Part shown: positions 1-12,574 of the stretch, piece by piece | Layout: every line of letters begins with the position of its first letter | Position numbering within the stretch: the first letter of the stretch is position 1 | NCBI GenBank assembly: GCA_029891385.1 | Contig: CM057224.1 | Span: 4,402,001 to 4,466,000 of the forward strand | DNA length: 64,000 nt | Direction: 5' to 3' | Source: Erythroxylum novogranatense | Taxonomy: Eukaryota; Streptophyta; Magnoliopsida; Malpighiales; Erythroxylaceae | Translations under genes and position numbers: made by a program | The notes under the pieces: generated by a model | What the model was told of the DNA's origin: nothing | Seen by the model: only the letters and a program-made list of their open reading frames with translations | The model's database searches: none

Positions 1-1610
1 ACCTCACATGCATGCATTCATCTTTAACAATAGTCATCATCAAAATCACGGTTCAACGATATGGTTTCTCAAACATGCAATAAAAACAACATATCCATGG
101 TTTGTAAATCCTCAGTTAATTCAATTCTCACCGAAACCTCCATCATGCATGTATATATTTCCACTGCAGAAATAACATAGAATAACTTACTTGGTTCCAT
201 AAAATCTCCAGCAGGTGAGAGTGAAATCAATAGCACAAGTTTCGGTAGATGAAGTAGATAAGAGGTTTGGTAAAGAAATTGTTTTCGATGAAAACAAAGG
301 CATAAAGACTTTATTAAGTTTCAGCTATTTCTCTCCAGCAACACCACGTGTGTTCCTTCCATGTGGGCCATGTGTCAACATGCAAGGCTCCCACATGTCA
401 CTCTTCCATTTGTCTCATAGCTATAGGTCCACATGTCACACATAATTTTATCCATTTGTCACTTTATATTTGGCCCATAAACCAATATTTTTCTAAATTT
501 TCACTCAATAATTCCAAAATATCCTAAATAATACCAAAATTGCCAAATCACATTTTAATCGCATTAACAACTCAATTGTACCCGGAAAATGTCATGAATG
601 CATGTACAATCATATTAATGTGCAAAAATGTGTATATCACAATTAATTATGCATAAACATGAATTTTACTTTCTGATTTCTCAATAATTCTCGAAATTCA
701 CAATTTTAGCCCTCACATGGGTAACAAGATGTCACACTAACTGTTGTCAATCAATTCTTTTGAAGTAATCAACGTGTTGATTTCAAATTTTAAACCAATT
801 TCTTAGATTAAAAACCAAATTCAACCCAATTAACAACTTTGGATTCTTTCTGTACTCCTAATGAAGAAATCTATTTCTAGATGTTCGTTCAGTTATATCT
901 AATCTAGCATTTCAGATATCAAACATTCACTTTTCAGTATTTAGTTTAACACCATCCATATTTAATACAAAGCCCTAGATTAGAAAGATCATATCAATAA
1001 TTGACAAAACGGCTTTGCTGAAATTTAATCAACATTGAAATTAGAAATAAAGACATAAGGTTTTATACATAATCTCTAAATTGAAATAAACATCCTAGAA
1101 TAAGGAAATTTAGAGGTCCATAACAGAATTAATCATAAAATCTAAATGAACTATTAACATCAACATGAAGGATGGAACAGAAAATAAAAAAAAGGGAAAG
1201 AAAAGAAACTCCAATTTTTGCCTTGAATCTTGATCTCTCAATCTCCAAATTAATCTTTTCCGATCCTCGTTATCTTCTTCTCCTCTTCGATCTTCCCCTT
1301 CTTTCCACTTGATCTCCTCTTCGTTCCCCATTTAAAATTCTGGAACTGTAAAAAAATAACTGCCTTACACGGTCCGTGTGAAATCACACGGGCTACCCGT
1401 GTAACCTTTGGGTGAATTATGCGCATCCGACCTCAAGATTACACGGGCCGTGTAAAGTCACACTGTTAGCCCGTGTGATTTCACAAACCTGAAAAATCCA
1501 AGAAACAAACGGGAGCAATACAAATTTCACAAAAACTTAAGAAATTCTACATTAATTAATGTAAAAATCAGGACAAAATAGATCGAGGAATTAATAAGAA
1601 CAACAACTTA
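1..1610. repeat. Probable LTR-retrotransposon fragment (LTR-like, non-coding)
   Basis: AT-rich non-coding DNA with no recognisable gene, cut by the window edge. Its texture (scattered CATGCATG motifs, a CACGGGC palindrome cluster near 1.4 kb, no coding) resembles the long LTRs elsewhere in this window, but I found no pair or target-site duplication for it. The LTR assignment is inference. Confidence 0.35.
1367..1477. repeat. Cluster of ACACGGGC/GCCCGTGT palindromes
   Basis: Four imperfect palindromes built on ACACGG(G)...CCGTGT lie within about 110 bp (starts near 1367, 1385, 1441 and 1469). They are CpG-rich in an otherwise AT-rich stretch. Similar motifs occur in LTRs of plant Ty3/gypsy elements; the function is unknown. 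Confidence 0.5.
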
Positions 1611-1619
1611 TCAGCCTGA

Positions 1620-3080
1620 TATAGATTTTGTAGAAATTTATGATGCCTTTTGTGATTGCTCACATGTATAAAATTTACTTATGACTATCGATATTGAGTT
1701 TGAGTCAGTTAGTATTCCTATTCTTTAGCATACTTCACTACCTAAACTTGACATAGCTATTTGAGTGGTACTTTATGAGGAAACTTAACTTGATACTCTC
1801 TGTGTTGAACAATCTCTCCCTTCTACAGATATGGTTCTTATTGCTCCTACTACTTTAACCACCTTTACTTCTTCTAAGGAATTTTTCAAATAGTGTAAAA
1901 ATTTTAATCACTATATATTCTTTGATTTTGCCTATTGTAATCATATGACTTATGATCTAAGCTATTTAGTTTTGTTTCCACACCCTCTCATTAACTAATT
2001 GTTCACATTGTTAATCATTATATTTTTCCATTTAACAAGTAGGCAATATTTGTTAATCTTACTTATTGTTATTCAATGTTTTAGATGACCAAACTATCTC
2101 TCAATCTTATTTTTGTTAATCAATTATGTGAACTTTGTGATAATGTAACCTTTTGAGTTATGGTTGTATTGTATAGGATTCATAAACGAGCAAGGTTCTT
2201 GGGATAGTGTGTTAGTTTAGTCGCTTATTTGAGCTTTTTTCTCTCCAATTTCCATCCAAAGTTGTTATTATCACCTCTTCCAGCATTAGGTACTTGCATC
2301 TTGGTCAAATTTTTTGTTCTACATTATGACCTTTGATTTCTAATCGATGTCTAGGATCTATTAACATGATCAATTTGATAACATTTCATGTCCACTTTCG
2401 TATATCATTATTTTACCATTTAATATTAGTGACTATTTTTCTTTTGTAATATTTGATCTTATTTATCTTTATTAATGACTATTCTTGATATACATAGATT
2501 TATCTTATGAAAATTGTTATGAGTTGTCTTCAATTTCTATTCAATTTACTAATATGATTAAAACTCAATTTTCTTACAGATTAAAATTTTCACATAGATA
2601 GTGCTTTGAAATATCGAGACATTACTCTTTTGTCAATGTTATAATCATTGCATTTTTGTTTAACATTCTTATTTTGATATCTCTTAACAGAATGGTCGCG
2701 CAAAACATAAACACAAACACATTTTGGAAGATTTTGGATATCTCTCTGTGTCATCTTCTTATCCTAAATCTTTTTGTAGTGAAGCTGCTCTTATAGCAAT
2801 TTATATAATTAATAATATCCCTTTTCCTATCATTAATAATATTTTCCCTCATGAAAATCTCATTATCCTAATTATCACAATCTGTGAGTTTTGGGCTCTT
2901 CTTGCTTTTTCCATCTTCAGTCACGTGAATACGTCAAATTAGAATCTCAAGTCAAATTATGTTATTTCTATGGATATGGCATTAAATAAAAGGGTTATCG
3001 ACATTGATCTATTCTTTCTCAACATCTCTGTATTTCCTGTCATGTCAACCTTTAGGAACATAAGATGTCAATAAGATTTT
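1620..3080 (+). pseudogene. Degenerate Ty1/copia pol remnant, copy 1 (pre-integrase/integrase)
   Basis: This is a decayed copia-type integrase region read on the plus strand. Around 2230-2400 the translation resembles the pre-integrase block (a LGH-like motif), and around 2690-2840 it resembles the integrase part where copia proteins carry a QNGxAE(H/Y)KHRHILE motif followed by an alanine-rich helix. At about 3050 a TFxEH-like stretch marks the end of the integrase core. Stops and indels interrupt every frame, so no protein is made. It is homologous over most of its length to the second remnant at 4290-9240, so the two are diverged copies of one family. Confidence 0.6.
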
Positions 3081-3341
3081 TATTTTAATTTAAGTATTTC
3101 TTATTTTGTGTTCTTTTATTTCATGAGTAATAATATTGATTGATCTAAAAATTAACGATGTTAATTATTCTATAGCTATCTATGAATTCATGAATCAGAA
3201 CTATCATAAATGATTAGTATAAGTAGTAAATATGTTATTTATGAATTTGCATATTTAACTTATGAGAAAAATATGGTTAATTACAAAAATCTATTTTTTA
3301 ATTTTGTAATTTTAACTCAAAATTTTAAAGGTGACAATAAA
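3081..3341. other. AT-rich spacer
   Basis: No gene, RNA or clear repeat recognised; very AT-rich. It separates the copia remnant from the inverted repeat that follows. A stretch near 3273 (GGTTAATTACAAAAA) resembles termini of plant Mutator-like MITEs and could extend that element leftwards. Confidence 0.4.
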
Positions 3342-3732
3342 ATACTCAAACTTTTAATATTTTACCAAATTAATATAACATTAATCTTTCCGTTAATGTT
3401 ATAATGTTATTGACGTGACATGCTATGTCACCTAGTATCTTTCCATGTGGATGAAACATGGATTTTAATTTCTCGTCATCAAATTATAATTTTTAACTAA
3501 AAATAAATTATAAAAACTTCTAATTTCCTCTTCTTTCTCTCCCAAAACTTCTTGCTATCATTCTTCTAGTTTTATTCTTCATTCTTTCTTAAAAGTTAAA
3601 AACCATAATTTGATAACGTGAAAATTAATTCACATGGCAAAGATACTAGGTGACATGCTATGTCACATTAGCAACATTAACGGGAAGACTAATGTTAGAA
3701 TATTTTTATTAAAAAAGCATAAGTTTGAGCAT
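3342..3732. mobile_element. MITE-like long inverted repeat
   Basis: Two arms of roughly 150 bp are inverted copies. The left arm starts at ACTCAAACTTTTAATATTTT, and the right arm ends with the complement near 3722-3732. Both arms share the blocks CCGTTAATGTT, GACATGCTATGTCACC and CTAGTATCTTT. The centre is AT- and pyrimidine-rich with no coding capacity. The structure fits a foldback or Mutator-like MITE. No target-site duplication could be fixed, so the ends are approximate. Confidence 0.6.
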
Positions 3733-4289
3733 TTGATTGCTGCTTTTTAAAGCTGTTTTTTTAAGTTTTGACTAGAATTATAAAATTTAGTATATTTAAA
3801 TTTTATAATTAACCTAAAAATTAAATTTAATAGTTGTAGTTATCTCAATTATTTAATTTAGGGTTTAGTCTTCTTCATTAAGCTTATTGCTATCATTTAA
3901 TTAATATGAAATGTTATCATATCCAATCAACTTATAGTCAATATGGGTTTAAATGTTGGCTTTTGAACAAATTCATTTAAAAAATTGAGACTTATTATGG
4001 CTATCGTACTATGTTTCTTACTAATTGCTTAAATTGTGAAAATTATTATTTTAGACTAACAATCACAGTTATAATTAGATGATATCCTTCCTTTGAATTG
4101 AGGTTAAGTGAATTTCTCACTTAAAAATAATTAGTTTATTTATTTTGATTTCTTGTTAAATTTAGTTTATTAGTTAATTAATTATAAACCTCCATTTTGT
4201 TTTTTCAACTGAAATTAAAAAACTAGTTTCTAATTATTTTAAGATTTGACGTAGTTTCATAACTACTACAAGAGTTTAGGGAATCAAAA
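3733..4289. other. AT-rich spacer
   Basis: No gene or repeat recognised. AT-rich intergenic DNA lying between the inverted repeat and the second copia remnant. Confidence 0.4.
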
Positions 4290-5023
4290 TTAATTTTAAG
4301 GGCTTTGACAACCGTTTAGTTGGTCATTTATTTGATCTTGTTTCTCTTCAATTACCATCCAGAGTTGTTGTTGCTATCTCCTTTTCTAGTATTCAACACT
4401 TATGTCTTGGTCATGTTTTCTCTTACAAGTTACAACCTTTGATTTCTAATACACATCTAGGATTTGTTAAACATAATCAATTTGATTTAGTTTCATGTCT
4501 ACTTTCAAAATATCATGCTTAGCCATTTGATATTAGTGATTATATTTCTTCTGCACCATTTGATCTTATTCATTATGATATTTAGAGTCCTGCTCCTAAT
4601 ATTAGGTTGCGGTTCTTAATATTTTGTTATCTTTATTGATGACTATTCTCAGTAAAAGTGAACTTATCTTATAAAAAATCATTGTAAGTTGTCTTTAGTT
4701 TCTATTCAATTTACTAATATGATTAAAACTCAATTTTCTTGCAATATCAATTTTTCAATATAAAAAATTATATGGGATATCAAGGCACTACTCTTTGTCA
4801 AATTTTTACTTCTTATGGCACTAATGTTCAACTTTTTTTTTCTTAGTTCCTCTCAACAAAATGGTCATGCAGAATATAAACACAGACATATTTTGGAAAT
4901 TGTTAGATCTCCTTGTGTCATCTTTCTTATCCTAAATCTTTTTAGGATGAAGATGCTCATAGAAATATTTATACAATTAATTGTATCCTTTCTCCTATCA
5001 TTAACAATATACTCCCTTGTTAA
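4290..5023 (+). pseudogene. Degenerate Ty1/copia integrase remnant, copy 2, left part
   Basis: Homologous to copy 1 at 2180-2860, with the same pre-integrase region and the QNGHAEYKHRHILE-like integrase motif at about 4857-4900. It contains stops and frameshifts. It stops abruptly at 5023, where a solo LTR is inserted, and the same coding sequence resumes at 8970. Joining the flanks gives a continuous copia-like sequence that aligns with copy 1, which proves the split. Confidence 0.65.
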
Positions 5024-5587
5024 TGTAACATCTCATCACCGATGGGAAGGGTAAAATAGTAATTTAGAATGGGTTATGAGTGTTTAAACTTGTCTCGACA
5101 TATTCATGCATATTTTGGCCTATATATATATACCTGAATAGTAATTCATGCACATGCACATGACTGTACATGCATTCATGACATTTCCGGTATAGTTGGT
5201 CATAAATGTGATTTTTGTGAAAAATATGATTTTTGTGTTTGAAAATTGAATTGGAGTGGGTCTTTGTGTGTTTTGAATTTTGGGTGAATTTTAGAAATTT
5301 TTCTGAAAATTTTCGGGGTACTTTTCCGGACTAGGAAAAATGCCAAGTGGCAGACTAGTTGGTGATCGGTAGTAGAAATTACTGTCCAATGGTACTGAAA
5401 ATTTAGATACATGATGGTAGGATTTATTAAATTGAGCCATTGAAAATTGGGAGATGATTTGTGTAGAAATTGGACTTAGGTTTTAAGAATTACTTTTGTG
5501 AAGCCAAACATGGCCTTAACTCCATTAACATTATTTAATTCCACACTTTTCCTTTTTATTCCACTCTTCCATGACACTCTCCTTTTT

Positions 5588-5592
5588 TATAA
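5588..5592 (+). promoter_or_regulatory. Possible TATA box of the solo LTR
   Basis: TATAA in a pyrimidine-rich setting about 565 bp inside the LTR, followed by CT-rich sequence. This is a plausible retrotransposon promoter, supported by position only. Confidence 0.25.
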
Positions 5593-6858
5593 GGTCTTTG
5601 GTGTTTTAACTTGAAAACTCTCCATCCTACGTAGCTCTCCTCTCCTCCTCCTTCTTTGATGGTTTCTTCTACTTGTTACACCCACACAAAAGCTCTTATA
5701 TCTTACTTGCCTTCTATTCTTTTGTTCACCAAAAATCCAAACCTAAGCCTTGAAGGTTGATGAACGTGGGTGGTGGAGAGAATTAGAGAGGATTGTGAGA
5801 TTTTGATGTTTAGAAGTTTAGAAGATTGGAAGCTTGATTAGGTAAGTAATATGTTTTATATGATGGTTTTTGTAGTTAATTTGTGATGTTTGTACATTAA
5901 ATTGCATGAAATTATGCTTTGACTATATGGGTATGTTAATTCCTTGGTTGATTGAGGATTGGTGATTGATGAGTTAGAAGTTGATAAATGAGATGTCATG
6001 TAGTATAGGTGAATTGAGTTGTTTTGGATGGATTGTAAAGATGTTAAATGAGTGTTTATTAAAGGAAGATGATTGAGTGTGTGTGCTGCAATTTTGTGGA
6101 CTAATGTTCAAGGATAGGTTGTGAGATGGTTTATGGTGGATATATGAAGTGAATTGAGTGTTGGTTGGTTTAGAAATGGTATGGAAGATGTAGAATGTGA
6201 GTTAGGTTGTGAATCTGGAAAATTTGCTTTATGTATGTTTCAATGTTTTGGTCATAACTTTTTATATGGTTATGCTATTGAGATGAGGTTTAACTTGAAT
6301 TAAACTTGAGAAGTTTGGCTAGAATTCGTATAAAGGAAGTACTATCCAATTTTGACTTGAAGAGTTCTGAATTTTGCCTTGAAAGTGGGCAATATGTGCA
6401 GGATGGATAGTGCCATGTTTGTGATCCTAGCATTGAAAATTTGTGACCTGAAATTTTGGAGAATTTTTCTAGGCTAAATGAGACAGATTTTGCGAAATTA
6501 GTCTTCATGAAAGTTGAATATTTTCTTGTTAACTTTCTATCGCCACTAAGTATGACATTTTTCGATTTTGAAGTTGAAAGTTATGATTTGTTAATTTTCA
6601 GATGGTATTTCAAGTATTAATGTGCTTTGTGTGTGAAATGTCTCAAAGTATGAGTTTTGTAGTTACTGTACTTTGAAACTAATTCTGGACTGTTATGGTT
6701 TAAATTAGCTCAAGTGGTCTTATGGAAAGTTGTAGAGGAATGTCTTAGCTTTGTAATGATGTATAATATGCTATTTTTGGATGTAAGAATTGTAAGTTAT
6801 GGATTTTTAAAGTATGGATATGGTTTAGGTGATATCTTTATTTAACAATCTTTAACAG

Positions 6859-7404
6859 GGCAACCACAATCATGTGAGAAATTGACCTAGTTAGAAGTGG
6901 AATTTGCTTCTAAGTCCTTCATGATAATTGTAGCATGTTTTATGATCTTTTCATTGATAGAAAGCATGGAATTTTTGGACAATGAGATAGGAAGTTATGA
7001 GTTTGAGAAGATTGTGGTACTGTTAGGATGACATGTGCAGGGCAGAAACTTTGATTGAGATTTTGACCCATTTATAGGTTGAATTTGCTTTCAAGTTGTT
7101 CATGAAAGTTGTATAATATGTTCTGATCTTTCTTTTGATATAAAGCTTGGAATTTTTGGCAAATGGAATGGGAAGATATGATTTTTGGAAGAATGTTGTA
7201 CTGCTTTGGAAAATTGTGATTAGGCAGAAACTTTGATTGAAATTTTGAAACCCTTAGGGATGAAATTGGTTTGTGAGTCCTTGAAGGAACTTATAGGGTT
7301 TTTTGTAATCTTTCTAATGATACCAAATTTGTCACATTTGGACACTTGTGAGAAAATTTAGGTTTTGTGAAAGAAGAGAGGGAAATAGATACCAATGTGG
7401 TTTT
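6859..7404 (+). repeat. Three tandem 182-bp repeats inside the solo LTR
   Basis: Copies begin near 6859, 7041 and 7223, an exact 182-bp spacing. Each has a GGCA start, then (A)AACTTTGATTGAGATTTT-like sequence, GAATTTGCTT, a TTCATGAAAGTTGTA-like block and AAAGCATGGAATTTTTGG. Divergence between copies is substantial. A weaker fourth copy may precede them near 6677. Confidence 0.65.
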
Positions 7405-8969
7405 CTTATAATTGTATTTTTTGTTCTAATTTGACCATTTTGCCATTCTTTTGTGTATAATTTTGTCATCCGACCTTCGATTGACTCGATTTTTGAGGCG
7501 TCGGATTCGTAAGTCATTTAATTGCTCTCCATGAGAATTTGTGAATTTTGGAGATTAAATTGAAAGGGTTGGATTAAATCAAAATTAGAGGACCGAGCGA
7601 TTATTTTCTAGTCCGTGTTTTAGCAACAATTAGACCTATAGAGATCCGAATTGAGTGATTTTGGTGTCTTTAGATTTCTAAAATTTAGAAAAAAAATTAT
7701 ATGATGAATATTTATGGAATAATACTGGGAATGTTATAAACATTAATTGTACACATTTTAATTTCTACATGTGCATTATTAAATATTTCTGATTATACAC
7801 TTGGTAATATTGGTGTATTTTAATAGTTATAGAGGCGTGTTTGGAACGTCAACCCACAGACGTTGCCGAGACTTACAGGCATTAGCTTCGGAAGCTATTG
7901 GTGAGTGACCTAGACGGTTTTCTCAACTATTGATTACTTATAATTCTGTGGTGAATAATGGTGGGTTTGAGATTGTTTCTGATTGTGAATTCTGGACAGA
8001 AGGTCTGATGACTGAGTATTGGGGAGCGATGACATAGAAGTACTACTTGTATGTGAATTTGTGAACTACTTGCTTATGATGTGATACATTGTGACACATG
8101 GGTTGATTGTGATATATATATACTGCTAAATTGTGACATGTGGATTCCATGCATGAATGCATGATCAAATAATGACAGTTGTGACCGGAGCAGCCACCGA
8201 GAGCTAAAAGCTCAACGATTGTATTTGGTCCTCAAGTCCTACAGTGATTTAGAGTCTCATGCTCAATGATTAATGTGCCCATATTGGGACAGTTCAGGCG
8301 CTCGGTCACAACACTGTAATAAATTAGAAAAAGAGTCACATGAACATTTCATATGCATTTGCTTACATATATTTGATTGAGTAAAAGGCAAACTGTCTTA
8401 TGCTTATGTGAAAATAAAATGTATTACTAAAGTGATCATGTGATACTTCTGATTGATGTGAAATTATGAAATACCTGTGACATGCTTGATTGTTGCATGA
8501 ATTGAGTTAACCATCGATGATGGTTACCTCACTGAGTTCACAAACTCACTCAAAATTGCAACATATGTTTCAGGACCTAGAGTAGACTCCTAGCTCCAGA
8601 GGAACTTTTTCCTGCCGTGTAGATTGTGTTGGCGAGAGAAGTCATGGCTCACAGGTCGGTCAGCTGAGACTTTTAGGATGACCTAGTTAGAGTTGATATA
8701 TTTTCCCTGTTTATATAGCATTTTGTACTAGGTTTTTGGAGTGATGTACAGACAGTAAACGATGACAGATGTATAAACCTCTGATTTTGATGAAATGAAA
8801 TTGGGAAAAATTTGGTTTTAAAAAGTTGTTATTTTTTACTAATGTTTTATTATTTTGATGCCATGTGAAGTCCAAGAGTGATTGTTCGTAGCTCACCCTT
8901 ATCGTAGGATATATATCGGAATGACCTACGGGGGTCCCGGTGTGTACTCTGCGATAAGGAGGCGCTACA

Positions 8970-9240
8970 ATTAATGTCTCCATAGTTACTATCCTAATTT
9001 TCACAATCTTCAAGTTTTTGAATCTTCTTGCTTTTTTCATCTTCAATAACATGAATACATCAAATTAGAATCTCAACTCTAATTGTATTATTTCTTGGAA
9101 TATGAAATTGAATATGAGGCTTATTAGTGTTCAGATATTTTGTCTTAGATTTTTTTGTATCCTATCATATCACTTTTTGGGAACATAAGATGTTTTCTTC
9201 ATTATCGACCTTTAAAGACATTCCATCTTTTGCCTTTATT
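8970..9240 (+). pseudogene. Degenerate Ty1/copia integrase remnant, copy 2, right part
   Basis: Continuation of the copia remnant interrupted at 5023. It matches copy 1 at about 2840-3075, including the block ending in GGGAACATAAGATG. It ends where the LINE begins. No functional reading frame. Confidence 0.6.
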
Positions 9241-12200
9241 GTTGATAACAGTTGGTTGGGGGATTCTGGTTTAGAACAGGTAATCAAAAATTCATGCAAC
9301 CTTGTCTCTGCTACTGATTTTATGAGAAGTCATGATGCATGTATAAAAGAGATTAAATGTTGGAGCAGAGAGCATAACCCTGCGTTCTGGAAAAATCGAA
9401 AATAGTTACAGTCGTTGTTGGAGGAGGCGAGGAACATGTTTGACTATAGGAAGGTTTAAAGGCTTCGAAAAGAGTGGAATGTTATTTTGTACAAAGAAGA
9501 GTGCAGGAGCCGACAAAATGCTAAGCAAAGGTGGTTGTTAAATGGTGATAGGAACTCAAAGTTTTTCCAAGCAATGGTTCGTGCCCGTAGAAAGAAAGTT
9601 TCGATTGAAAGGTTACGAAAAGAAGATGGAAGAGTGGTTACTGATAGAGTTGAGTTAGAAGAGGAAATTAAAGATTATTTTGGGAAGATTTTTGAAGGAG
9701 GGATCTCGAATGGTGAAAACATTCTCAATCTGGTTTGGCCAAAATAGGAGGGGTTCAAAATAATTTACTTACTGCTTCGGTTACTCTAGATGCAGTGAAA
9801 ACAGTGGTGTTTAATATAAAGCCGGATAAATCACCAGGATCGGATGGACTTAATCCAACTTTTTATCAAAAATATTGGCATGTGATATGAGAGGATGTGT
9901 AGAAAGCTTGAAAACTATGGTTGGATGTAAGTACTTTTTTGGATAATTTTATCGATACTCATATTATTCTTATTCCTAAGTGTGATTATCCTTTAAGCTT
10001 GAAAGACTATAGGCCTATTTCGTTGTGTAATGTGCTTTACAAAATAGTAGTTAAAATTTTAATTAATAGGCTTAAAGTTTGATTGCATAATTTGATTAAT
10101 GAGAGTCAGTCGGCATTTGTCCAAGGGAGGTTGATCTCTAATAATGTGGCAGTTGTGTTTGAGTTACTTCAAAGCATTAAGGGTCGAAAAAATAATAAGA
10201 GAGGGGCTTGTGCTTTGAAAATTGATATTTCTAAAGCCTATGATAGAGTTAATTGGGACTTCTTGCAAAATATGATGATTCGATTGGGTTTTCCGAGTAA
10301 ATGGGTGGACTGGATTATGATGTGCGTGAAAAATGTCAAATATTCTGTTTTACCGAATGGGGATGAAATTGGGCCTATTATTTCAGGTAGAGGATTAAGG
10401 CAGGGGTGTCCATTATCTCCTTATTTATTCTTGTTATGTGCAGAAGGCCTTTCTCTCTTGTTTCATGAGACTAGTAGAGTAGGGTTGTTGAAGGATGTTA
10501 AAGCTAGACATGGTTGTCTTAGTGTCACTCATCTCCTTTTTGCGGATGACTCTTTCTTCTTTTTTAAGGGATCAGTGGTGAATGTCGTTGCTGTTCGATA
10601 TATTTTGTGGAAATATGAAAAGGCTTCTGGGCAGTCTATCAATTTTACTAAGTTGAGAATTTTCTTTAGTCCCAATCTTAGTAGAGAAGTTACAAAAGGT
10701 ATCGCTAATGTTTTTAATGTTTATAATCCGATGGGTGACAATAATTATTTGGGGCTTCCATCTTTGATTGGGAGGTCTAAGAAGTAGGTTTTTGGATTCT
10801 TACGGGATCGGTTAGAAAAAAGGATGGGGTGTTGGTCTAGCAGATTCCTTTCGAGAGTAGGAAAGGAGATTCTTATTAAATCAGTTGCCCAAGCCATTCC
10901 TTCTTATTGTATGGGTGTGTTCAAAATCCCCGTTACTATTTGTGATGTTTTGTAGAAGCGGATGAATAAATATTGGTGGGGTGATAAGGCCGATGAGAGG
11001 AAAAGTGTCCACTGGTTAGCTTGAGATAGAATGTATGGAGGGAAGAAATCGGACGGTATGAGCTTTCGTGATCTTTATTGTTTCAATCTGGCCATGTTAG
11101 CGAAACAAGGGTGGTGTCTTATGACGGAACCCAATACTTTTTTTGCTAAGATCTTCAAAGTAAAATATTTCCGTAATAGGGATTTTTTGGAGGCTTCTCT
11201 GAGGCTGTCTCCTAGTTACATCTGGAGGAGTATTCATGCTTCCATTGGGGTTTTGGAACAAGAAGTGAGGTGAAGGGTTGAGAATGGGAAGAGTATAATG
11301 GTTACAAAACATCCTTGGTTACCTATTGATCATAATTTTGTGGTGGAAGATAGTAGGGCCTTTATTGTGCCCAATATGAGGGTGAGTGAGTTGTTGGTAG
11401 AGGGAGAGAGGTGATGGGATGTGGAGAAAATTATGAGCTTGTTTAGTTTGAGGGAGTTTAGGGCTATCCTTAGCATTCCTCTTAGTTTACATGCTTGTCA
11501 AGATCATTTATTGTGGCATTGGGATAAGAGAGGGAAATATAATGTCAAATCGGGGTATCATGTAATATGGTGTTTGATTAGGGAGAGTGGGAAGGTAGTT
11601 GAGGGAGATTGGTGGGGAAAATTTTGGAAGTTAGACATTTCACCAAAAGATAAGGAGTTTACGTGGCGTGCTTTGTGGAATATTTTACCAACCAAGGAGA
11701 TGTTAAAGAAGAGAGGATATGAGGTGGATTTAGGTTGTCCATAGTGTGGCGAGGAGGAGGATTTGAATCATATTCTTGTGTCATGATGTAAAGCTTATGG
11801 AGTTTAGAGGCAAGGCGAGTTTGTGGAGGAAGACATTAACCCTTATTTTATTAATTTCTTCGTGCAGATACTCGAGGGTGGTGATAAAATTCAGGTCCAA
11901 AAGTTTGTGATTTATGCAAGACACATTTGGATGATAAGAAATAATATGCTTTGGTCTCACAAAAATATAACTTGCTGCACAACGTATTTGGAAGCTTTAA
12001 ATTTCTTGAAACTTTGGAATCATTCTAGGATACTTGCGTCGACTTCTTCTTTATCAACAAGTAGATTATTGCAGTGTTTTTCATCTTCTTCTCCGACAGA
12101 CAGCAGCAATAACAGTTGGCAATTTTTCATTGTCAGAGCGTTATTGAGCAGTGTTGGAGAGTGTTGTGGGAGAGTTTATTAGAATTTTTTCTGATCATTA

Positions 12201-12480
12201 TGTTGGTGGTATGGATCCTTTGATTGGAGAAGCACTAACACTTCGACAATCCTTGCAAATTCTAAGACAACAGCACATTGATAGCAATAGCACTATTTTT
12301 ATGAATTCTCAAATTTTATTTTTCGCACTTAGCTCATCAGACTTTGATCTTTCCGAATTAGGTACTGTTATTTGTGATTGTAAGACTTTGTTATTATCGT
12401 TACCAAATATTTCTTATAGGTAAATTCGTAGGCAAGCTAATAGACGTGAGGATTCCTTAACTTGAGCATTTATTCAATTT
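9241..12480 (+). pseudogene. LINE ORF2 remnant (reverse transcriptase, zf-RVT, RNase H)
   Basis: Domains in order: the linker that follows the missing endonuclease (9244-9740, with a QRWLLNGDRNSKFF motif); the reverse transcriptase core at 10083-10787, with the blocks FVQGRLISNN, DISKAYDRV, RQGCPLSPYLF and the catalytic LFADD motif all readable; a zf-RVT region around 11500-11790 (WRALWNILPTKE, then CGEEEDLNHIL); and the C-terminal part of a plant RNase H domain around 12200-12470 (GEALTLRQSL, then a RQANR motif). In-frame stops and frameshifts occur at about 9404, 9748, 10785, 11273 and 11744, among others. The catalytic aspartates of the RT are intact, but no full-length protein can be made. 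Confidence 0.85.
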
Positions 12481-12574
12481 GCGCATCTATAGATTTGGGT
12501 TTATGTTTCTCAATTTCTGACTAAGTTTTATCATCATGAACGAGAATTTGAGTATTTTGCTCTTCAAAAAAAAA
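9241..12574 (+). mobile_element. 5'-truncated L1-type LINE
   Basis: A non-LTR retrotransposon fragment keeping only the second half of ORF2: linker, reverse transcriptase, zf-RVT and RNase H-like region, ending in a short A-run at 12566-12574. The endonuclease half is missing, as usual after incomplete reverse transcription. It lies directly against copia sequence, so it inserted into the copia remnant. No clear target-site duplication was found. Confidence 0.8.

Larger units (their letters stand above)
5024..8969 (+). mobile_element. Solo LTR (3.9 kb) of a Ty3/gypsy element
   Basis: Begins TGTAACATC and ends GGCGCTACA, with flanking 5-mers GTTAA (5019-5023) and ATTAA (8970-8974), a target-site duplication with one mismatch. 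There is no coding sequence or partner LTR. The last ~80 bp match the corresponding end of the nested-element LTRs at 26.4 and 34.0 kb (read on the minus strand), so it belongs to a related family in the opposite orientation. It interrupts copia copy 2. A solo LTR arises by recombination between the two LTRs of a full element. Confidence 0.8.
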
